Shown here: piece after piece, positions 56,401-64,000 of the stretch
How positions within the stretch are numbered: position 1 is the first letter of the stretch
Layout: the number at the start of each line of letters is the position of its first letter
Assembly: GCF_021347895.1 (NCBI RefSeq)
Contig: NC_067126.1
Span: 32,376,482-32,440,481, forward strand
Reading direction: 5' to 3'
DNA length: 64,000 bases
DNA from: Acanthochromis polyacanthus
Taxonomy: Eukaryota; Chordata; Actinopteri; Pomacentridae
Made by a program: the position numbers and the translations under genes
Notes under the pieces: model-generated
Told to the model about the DNA's origin: nothing
Database searches by the model: none
The model's input: only the letters and a program-made list of their open reading frames with translations

Positions 56401-59400
56401 GACTCGACTGACTTGACTCCAAACCGTATAATATTTTATGCAAATTGCAGTAATAAGGGACTAAAAGTTTAGAGTGCTAAGGCACCTTATTTGCTCCCAT
56501 GAGTTATGTGTCACACCTAATGCCGACTGAGGTGTTAAGCTGGAAAAATCTGCACAACAGCTACATGCAATAACCAACTTCCACTGTTTTTTTTTTTTTT
56601 AAAGAAAACCAGCATGCAAAGCCCCGTTCAGTCTTCACCTCCCTCTTCACCACCACATACAGATCCTCTGCACTATCCTGGTGTCAGACCAACTAACGCT
56701 TTTAGAACCTCTGCCCTAAACAACCAGAGGTGCTGATAGCAGACAAATCTGAACTGTATCGTCACCTTCACCTATCCATTTTTAAAAGGTTGTTCCCAAC
56801 ACATATTGTTGGAAGGTCCTGTCTGCTTTTAAGTACTGCAGTAAATGCAGTAAGAGGCTCTCTTGGCACCATCACGAGTAGCATGAAAATCTATTACATA
56901 AAATGCAGTCTGGTTTGCAACTAAGTGATTCTGTCAATACAGCTATTACATTTTTCTATTGTTACAGGCTGGCGTGGATTATACAATTGTTTTGGGTCTG
57001 TATTCTAGCACACTGAATCTGAAATAAAACAGTGAATGTGATGTTCAAGAGTTGACTTTCAGGATTAACTGTACAGAGAACACCCTAACACTGAAGCTAA
57101 AACAAACAAACAAAAAAATCAGCATGATGGCTTCATAATCATGTTTCATTTCAAGTCCACTACAGAAATAAAAAAACACAACATATGCCTCTGTCTAAGT
57201 AGAATTTTTCCTCTTTGCAGCTCTCACAGTATACACTGCTGCAATGCAAGTCTATGTCTAGTTGTTCTAAACCAATCTGTGCCATATTACCCCGGCAATA
57301 TTTGTTCCATTGCCCATTTGCATTATTTATTGACCTACATTGCACATACTTGCTTGCAGGAACACAGTACTAACAATTCCATTAAGGCAAACACTGACTT
57401 TTAGAAGCTGACTACATGAAACTCACTGCATTGAATGCTTACCTTGAGATAGGATCCAAAATACTTGGTGATAAAGGGACTGTCACACTGGCTGAGAACT
57501 GTGATCTCCTGTTGAATGTCCTCTATTTCATCCTCTGCCTCCTCCAGATCAATAATTTTAATGGCCACAACTTTCTGAGTCCGATTGTCGATGCCTTTAA
57601 AGACTTCACCAAAAGAGCCCTTTCCTATTCTCTCCAGCTTGGTGAAAAGCTCCTCTGGATCAGCTCGCAAATTCTGAGTGACAGACAGAAAGATGTCGAG
57701 AGAGCACTTCAAGTAACATAAAACCACAGGAAATTGACAGGCTTCAGTCTGATGCACAAATATGCATTAAAATGAAATGGCTTGTTTAAAGTGAAAGCAC
57801 AGGCATAAAAACTGCAGGTACTGAAACACAGCAGAATTAAGTTTAATACTGAAGTTATTAAACAGGGAGAAAGACTTAGTACTGAAATCTAGTCCACTGG
57901 TTCTGATGGTTCCTTACTACAAGTTGCAGTAACATCAGTATATATGGTTATGAATATAGAACACAAACAATCTTGACACACTTCAATTGTAGTCATATTT
58001 TGATTTAATTTTCTTTTTTTTATTGTGTCTAAGACACTTATTGAGCAGGATATTTTAAAGTTCTAAATAAGCAAATTTGCTACTATTCTAGTCTAGTCCA
58101 TTTTTGGTCTAGTTCTATTTAATATGTAACACAGAGTCCCTATCTATTATCTATATTTAAACTGTACTCACAAAAAAACAAGTTATTAAGACTAATTCCA
58201 CTTAATCATTTATAACTTCACAATGGAACAGATCTGCAATAAAATGGGTACTCTGCCTATTTAGTGCTGCACAACTAGAAAAGTTGAGTCATAAGATGTT
58301 GATTTGGAAAAAAAAATGCATGACCACATTTCAAATGCAAAAGACAGAGCTATCCTGAGTTTTAGTCTCATGTATATGTCAAGATTTAAAAAAAACCCTC
58401 TACATTCTTCACTTTCCTCAAACTAACCCAACCTTTTTCACCAGATCCTTCCTGCTTAGCTTATCCTTCTAACTCAACACCATTAGTTGTATTAAAGGTT
58501 TTCACAGATCTACCGTCATCATGTCTGAGATGAGAAAAATCCCTGGTGCACTTAATGACAAATGACTGAGTTTTCAATGTGTGAATTAAACTTAACATAA
58601 TAAAACCAATATTGATCAATGATGGCATGCCTACTTATCAAGAGTAGCTCTGCCTCTTAGATGTTCAATTTATGACAGTAATGCAGTGATTAACTTTATC
58701 AAATTTTATCAGCTGATGACAAACAAATGGCCATCTACAAATGTGTGGCTTTGAGTAACACTTACATCATAAGATGGCATAACGCACTGACTGAGGCTTA
58801 ATGATCTCCACCACAAAGGCTAAACAGAAGTGAAGGGCAACACCCTAAATTATTGACTGAGCTTAATGGCTTATTTCCCCATGGAGCACCAGGGTAGGAA
58901 TAATGGTCTTCAAGTTGGCCTGTTCACTTTCCCTTCATCTACGGCAAACATTAATCCAAACTGTCAGAGTAGTGCCATAATTTCCATGGCAAAAATATTG
59001 TAAAAATATTGCAGAAAAAAAAAGTTTTTCCATTAAAATATAACCACAGGATAAAATGTAGCATTTAAATGCAGCAAATTATATATTTTTTTTCACCAAA
59101 AAAAGAACTCAAGCAATTTGACTCTATGCTTAATTTACCAGGTAACCTGGCCCTAGCATGATGATCTACGGGCTCACATTGCCATACAGTCTCCCCGGAG
59201 AACAGTTTCGTGTAAAACTGCTAATGTATGGTGGTCAAACCTATATAGAGGGGGAGCTGAGCAGCTGCACTTTGAAAAACTGGCAAAGAGGGGACTGGTG
59301 AATTTGATAGCGAAGGGACTTTACAACAAAGAGAAAAAGACAGAGCAGTGCAGAACAAAGCAGAGCAGAAACAACAAAACCAAAATACTATCATAACACT

Positions 59401-61415
59401 GGTGTGGTCAGTCATCCAGGTGAAAATTATAATGTTGAGGCTGACCTCTGCAAAAACAATGGGAAAAACAACAAGAGCACTGTGACCACCAACTACAAAT
59501 GATGGGAATGTACTTGCCATATCCACAGTCAGCAGGTTTACTGGGACAACTAAAGCTGCCTGAACCTCGCTCTAAAAGCATGTGTTTGATGCTCTCCCAT
59601 CTGCACTACACAACTGTGTAGTTTAGTGCCATCATCCACACACCACAACACCACACCCTCAGGGTGGAAGCCTCACTGCCAGCCCTCCAACTGCCAGCAC
59701 GGATCTGCATAGTAACCTGTGAGCTCAGATGTGCACATGCTAAGAATTCAATCACAGTTCAAGTGAAAGAGCAATATTTTGTGCAATCTGTAAACTACAG
59801 GAAAACGTGTCTCTCTTGGTTATTTAACCCCAGAAGATTGTCATTCCTATGTGCACAGTAATTTGGGCTACTTTATATTAATTCTTCAACTAGGACAGGC
59901 ACTGATTTAGTGGTTGGTTTGACTCAGAAATTAAAAAAAGTTTAACTGACTTTTTTGTTTTATTTATCAGACAAAAGTCCAAATACTATCTGGTTCCAAT
60001 TCCTCAAATATTAAAATGGATTTTAGGTTTAATTGGATTCGAAATTAAATATCTTTGGAATTTGGATTGCCGGCTGCATAAAATTAGCCATTTAAAGATC
60101 TGTACTTAAAAAAAAATCTTATCAGTTTCCTGACATTAAATAGACCTATAGAGTTTCTGAATTAATTAATAATGAAAACAGCACTGCTTTGTTACACCAA
60201 ACATATAATCAGTGCAAGAAACAAGCAATTATCAGATTAATTAATAATGAAATCAAACCAAAACCAATACATGTGATAAGTTGACATTATTACAGACAAG
60301 CAATTGTCTGCACCTTGACAGCAGTAAACACATGAAACAATTTGTCAACTGATCAGCGAGCAAAGCAGCAAATTGTACTTTTTCAAGCCCAAACACGAAC
60401 ATCTGAGGTTTCCAGCTTAACTGTGAGAACTGGATGCTTTTTCTTGTCGTACGATGCAAGTAAAAGCTGTTTGCAAATTAGAAGCAAGCTTAGTCATGTG
60501 TATGATGTGGTATAATCTGACACCAGCACGCATTGTCCACTGTTTGTTTAAGCTGCATTTCCCAGTTTAAATATCTACAGCTGCTTCTATCTGGATCAGA
60601 CAGTCATGCAAATACACAGGACTTCATGTCTGTGGTCACAACTTGTAGTGGTTTGCAGTTTGTTGTGTAATCAGGTCTGTCAATATATGCAAGATTACAA
60701 TATTGTTTCTGTTATTTTGGGTGTATGTGTTTGGCATGTCGAACATCCTTGTTTAAAACTGTAACTAACTTGATTTAATGATGAGTTATGCATATGAAAT
60801 TAAGAAATGTTCTCTTTTGCAGTCATTCTAGTGACTAAGCTTTACACTATAACCCCCATGAATGAAAACAAGTCATTCGGATGTATTTATAACGTTTCAG
60901 TCGCAAAGCAGGGTTTTTGGTAAGTGAAAAATTGCAATACCCGAGTTGAAATGGTCATTTAAAGCTACTGCTGCAGGTAAAAATACTACGATTTGGGAAA
61001 ATTTAAGGCATAAAGCAGGTAAGATAATGCAGTGACATAAGAACGACGGTTCCTGCAGTGGCTAATTAGCTTTTGGAATTATATTACTTTTTGGCACGAC
61101 TCTGCATCACAAAAACATAAACGATGATGACAGCCATCTTATCGGAAACTCCTTTCACTGGACTTTGACATGTTGGAGCATTTACGAGCGAGAAACACAG
61201 GTGATGGTGTAAAAAAAAAGTGACATTGACGAAGCGTGTCTGTGGATAAAGTTTCCAAACATGTAGTACACTTCCGACTTAAGGATGAGAAGAAACATGC
61301 AGTACAAATGCGCACCATCTTTGAAGCTTATGAACTCCAAGTTAGCCAATAACACAACAATATATTTATTTACCTGAATCCCCGGCAGTCCACTCTGAAT
61401 CGGGGAGTGAGCCAT
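50422..61415 (-). CDS. stk24: serine/threonine kinase 24 (Mst3, GCK-III)
   Basis: STE20-type kinase of the GCK-III group; family members act with CCM3/PDCD10 and STRIPAK in Golgi, migration and cell-death control. Exons, 5' to 3': 61374-61415, 57443-57673, 54755-54811, 54499-54607, 53711-53868, 52324-52509, 52078-52223, 51858-51993, 51689-51757, 51433-51569, 50422-50455. They total 1305 bp, 434 residues (human isoform B 431), all phases matching. Start [14 protein letters not shown] matches that isoform. Kinase motifs: GKGSFGEVF loop, VAIKIID lysine, [38 protein letters not shown] favours stk24 over stk25 or stk26. The linker has DEPDG, where human has the caspase site AETDG. The C-terminus, [18 protein letters not shown], carries the dimerisation region. 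Convergent with ino80d. Confidence 0.95.
55008..55370. mobile_element. Tc1/mariner-type MITE in stk24 intron 2
   Basis: About 360 bp with imperfect terminal inverted repeats of about 28 bp: TACACCGATGGGCCAAAACA...TATGAC on the left and the matching ATCATAATATTTTGGCAGAT...GTGTTTA on the right. They resemble the same terminal repeat as the relic at 20495-20830. No transposase remains. Confidence 0.75.
55385..55430. repeat. possible RTE/Rex3-like 3' tail
   Basis: GATGAGATAAGATAAG followed by TACTGATCCCACAG resembles the 3' end of fish RTE-type retrotransposons. Very short. Confidence 0.35.
57674..61373. other. stk24 first intron
   Basis: A 3.7 kb AT-rich intron between the start exon and the exon opening the kinase domain. 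No other exon or recognisable transposon seen. Confidence 0.6.
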
Positions 61416-61930
61416 GGCGTCAGATCAGCAAAGATGACGCCTTTCCTCGTCTTTTCAGCTTTCCTTATCAAATGTTTAACGCTACTTTCCTGACAGATTG
61501 TTACGTCGGACGATGGTGCAACAAACGGGTCTTTCAACGTGAGACGTCGCGTAATTAAAAAAAATACGGCTCGACTTGTCGGCTTCCACTTGGAGCCGCC
61601 TGTCTGCCTTCTCCTCACTCGCCTTCCGCAGTTAACGTTAGCTACCGTTAGCCACTTTAGCAGCTAGTTAGCAAACAGTTAGCTGAATAATTGTATCCCA
61701 GCAGACCGAAGCGGTTTCGCAATACGTGCTTGTCAGCTTCCCGGTGATAAGACCGAGGTCCGGCATTAAACAACAGCACGGGCTAAATGAATGCACAATG
61801 TTGTGCAGTTGTGTCGCTTGTTGTTCTATTCTCTCATCACTTTTCTCTTTCGCCCGGCGCCATCTTGGTTAATGTCATTCTCATTTACCTGCGGACCAAT
61901 CACAGTGAGGAGGAGTAGACGGCGCGCATG
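61416..61930 (-). promoter_or_regulatory. stk24: stk24 5' UTR and promoter, CpG-rich
   Basis: CpG-rich sequence upstream of the ATG. CGGCGCCATCTTGG at about 61856-61869 reads on the minus strand as CCAAGATGGCGCC, close to the YY1 consensus found near transcription starts. A CCAAT motif (GACCAATCACAG) lies just upstream at about 61894-61905, reading on the plus strand. The transcription start near 61860 is inferred. Confidence 0.55.
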
Positions 61931-62089
61931 TCGTCACTCGTAAAACAGAAACGTCAGAAGAGAAAGGAAGTTCATATGTGTCGTGTTTTATCCAATGGGC
62001 CCATGTGTGTAGGTAACTAAGTACATTTGCTCAAGTGCTGTCTATTTTAGAGTTATTTCTGTTAGATTTCAGTACTGACATTTTGTGTG

Positions 62090-62340
62090 ACTGAAAGGTC
62101 TCATATTGTGCCCATTTTCAGCAAATGAGCTCCAGCCTCTCATGTTCACAAAATGTGTCCTTCAGTTTTTTAGCTCAAAATACTACAACAATGGTTAATT
62201 TCATCGTGACTGTGTAAATCCTGGTATTAATCCTGTTGTATACAGGTTGTTTCGGTACGTGTAGCTTTAACTGTTGCTCAGCAGCTGCTGTCTACGCAGC
62301 CTTCAGGAAGAAGACTATCTCTGCATCTATGATTGACAGA
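62090..62340. repeat. possible dispersed teleost repeat
   Basis: It starts with GTCTCATATTGTGCCCATTT and continues to about GATTGACAG; I recognise similar wording as repeated in teleosts. No coding content; family not assigned. Confidence 0.4.
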
Positions 62341-62799
62341 AAAACAGAAAAATAAAAAGAGAAAAATTGTAGAACCAGTGGCAGCTGATACGGAGGAGCA
62401 TGACTGTGTTGCACCAGGAGTTTCAATCGCTTCTAAGATTTTAAGCCACTTGATGACACAGAGGTCATCAAGTCCGCTTTCGTGACTCTAGATAACCTCT
62501 TTTTTAACTGGAGCTACAAAATATCATTATTTTGCAAATATTTGTGCTTACGTTCACTGCACTTGACTACTTTTGAGTGATTATTCAATCTGTTTTAATG
62601 TCTTTTTCCTGGCACACTTACTGCTAGATTTTTACCATTTTTTTTTACAGATTTTTACAGATTCTTTTCTACTGTGTAGTATGCCACTAAGATTTAATAA
62701 ATGCTAGTGGAACTTGTCTAACATCCCATTTATAAGGTCCTTCAATCAATACAACAGCAGAAATATATAAAGGATATTTCTTACAGTCTTGGAACTCTC

Positions 62800-63258
62800 G
62801 CTCTCTGACCTGATATATAGTATATTGATGCTCTATATGATTTATATATATATATGATCATTTTCTGATATATAACTTTTTTCAATATATATGTATGAAT
62901 TATATTGATACTCTATATATGATTTATATTATAATTTTCTCTATGTATTGATTATATTGATACTCCATATATGATTTATTTATATATTATAATTTTCTGA
63001 TGTATTGATTATATTGATATTTCATATATGATTTATATATGTATTATGATTTTTTCTGATATATAACTTTTATATATATATGTGAAATATATGTGAATGA
63101 TGTTGATACTCCATCTATGATTTATATATATATATTCATTTTCTCTGACATATAACTGTCTGATATATAACTTATCTATTATACTATATGTATGTATGAA
63201 TGATATTGATACTCTATATATGATTATGTATATTTTCATTTTCTCTAATACATAACTT

Positions 63259-63311
<53 letters not shown>

Positions 63312-63370
63312 TGATACTGATACTCTGATTTATATATGTTTTCATTTTCTCTGATATATAACTTCTATTT
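62800..63370. repeat. AT-rich minisatellite with (AT)n core
   Basis: At least six imperfect copies of a unit containing TTGATACTCTATATATGATT and TTTTCTGATATATAACTTT, spaced about 50-110 bp apart. A pure (AT)n run occupies about 63261-63309. Confidence 0.85.
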
Positions 63371-63513
63371 ATTGTTTTATATAGAAATATGTGTCCATTG
63401 GGCAGTATTTTGTTTATATATGTAAATATGTATATATAGCATAATCATATATTGTCTCTTCAAATTATTAAAATAGTTGACTTTACTGCCATTATCTGCT
63501 TCTCTATCATATA

Positions 63514-63515
<2 letters not shown>

Positions 63516-63561
<46 letters not shown>
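63516..63561 (+). repeat. (GT)n microsatellite
   Basis: Uninterrupted GT dinucleotides, about 23 units, 200 bp beyond the AT minisatellite. Confidence 0.97.
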
Positions 63562-63562
<1 letters not shown>

Positions 63563-63700
63563 ATTTACAGCATTTGCAAAATACCTGTCTACAGTCGAGG
63601 CTACATCAGAATGCTCTATTACTGTTAATCCCACTACGAATATTAAAATACACCAAACCATTTGTCCTGTATCATAGCTACATGTATGACGTCTGCAGCA

Positions 63701-63723
63701 AAAAAAAAAAAAAAAAAAAAAAA
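63701..63723 (+). repeat. poly-A tract
   Basis: A run of about 23 A followed by ACGCG, in intergenic sequence. Confidence 0.95.
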
Positions 63724-63774
63724 CGCGTGAAAATCAGTTTAATATTGAGAATTACAATGGATTAAATGCACTAC

Positions 63775-63850
63775 CAAACAGCGCTGAGTGGAATGGGTGA
63801 CCGGTCCAAGATGGCTGCCCCACGGCTCGTCAGCGCCAATAGGCAGTAGT
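63775..63850. promoter_or_regulatory. possible promoter of a gene off the right edge
   Basis: A short GC-rich patch in AT-rich DNA containing GTCCAAGATGGCTGCC, close to a YY1 site, and GCCAATAGGC, a CCAAT box. No exon or donor is visible before the window ends. Confidence 0.3.
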
Positions 63851-64000
63851 GGTCGATGCAGCGTCTACTCTTTATATGTCTGTGACTTTTTTGTAGTATT
63901 TTTTAATTTAACACAAAGAGGTTATACAGGGTGATAACTGAAAATGATCATAGAAAATAACACAAAATGGAAACAACAACTTATACATATTACATTGTAA

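Overview
This window looks like nuclear DNA of a teleost fish, probably a percomorph. The genes are vertebrate genes with GT-AG introns. The spaces between them hold fish-type Tc1/mariner relics, an L2-like LINE, short inverted-repeat elements and many microsatellites. Gene identities come from translating exons by eye and comparing them with remembered vertebrate families; no database was searched.

Layout. 1-13.3 kb: the 5' part of adam23 on the minus strand, 14 exons seen, running off the left edge. 13.3-23.5 kb: gene-poor and repeat-rich, with an L2-like LINE split by a 935 bp inverted-repeat element, Tc1-like relics and old local duplications. 23.6-26.8 kb: a chemerin-receptor-like GPCR (cmklr2/gpr1), coding in one exon (+). 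27.4-36.0 kb: ndufs1 (+), 18 coding exons, the 75-kDa subunit of mitochondrial complex I, intact. 36.6-45.8 kb: ino80d (+), a chromatin-remodelling subunit, with one apparent 1-base frameshift in the last coding exon. About 46.4-61.9 kb: stk24 (minus strand), a GCK-III kinase with 11 coding exons and probably a long 3' UTR, tail to tail with ino80d. 61.9-64.0 kb: intergenic, with an AT-rich minisatellite.

The order adam23 - gpr1/cmklr2 - ndufs1 - ino80d matches human 2q33.3 as I remember it. eef1b2, which I recall between GPR1 and NDUFS1 in human, was not found here, and stk24 (human chromosome 13) is a different neighbour. These genes share ancestry of position rather than a pathway; there is no operon.

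Points most worth checking: small indels that break two neighbouring adam23 exons while all other exons stay in phase; a missing base in a C run of ino80d that cuts off a conserved C-terminus; a transposon nested in a LINE with a readable 3-bp target duplication; and an unexplained 38-codon open first exon upstream of cmklr2. I found no evidence of a novel multi-gene system.
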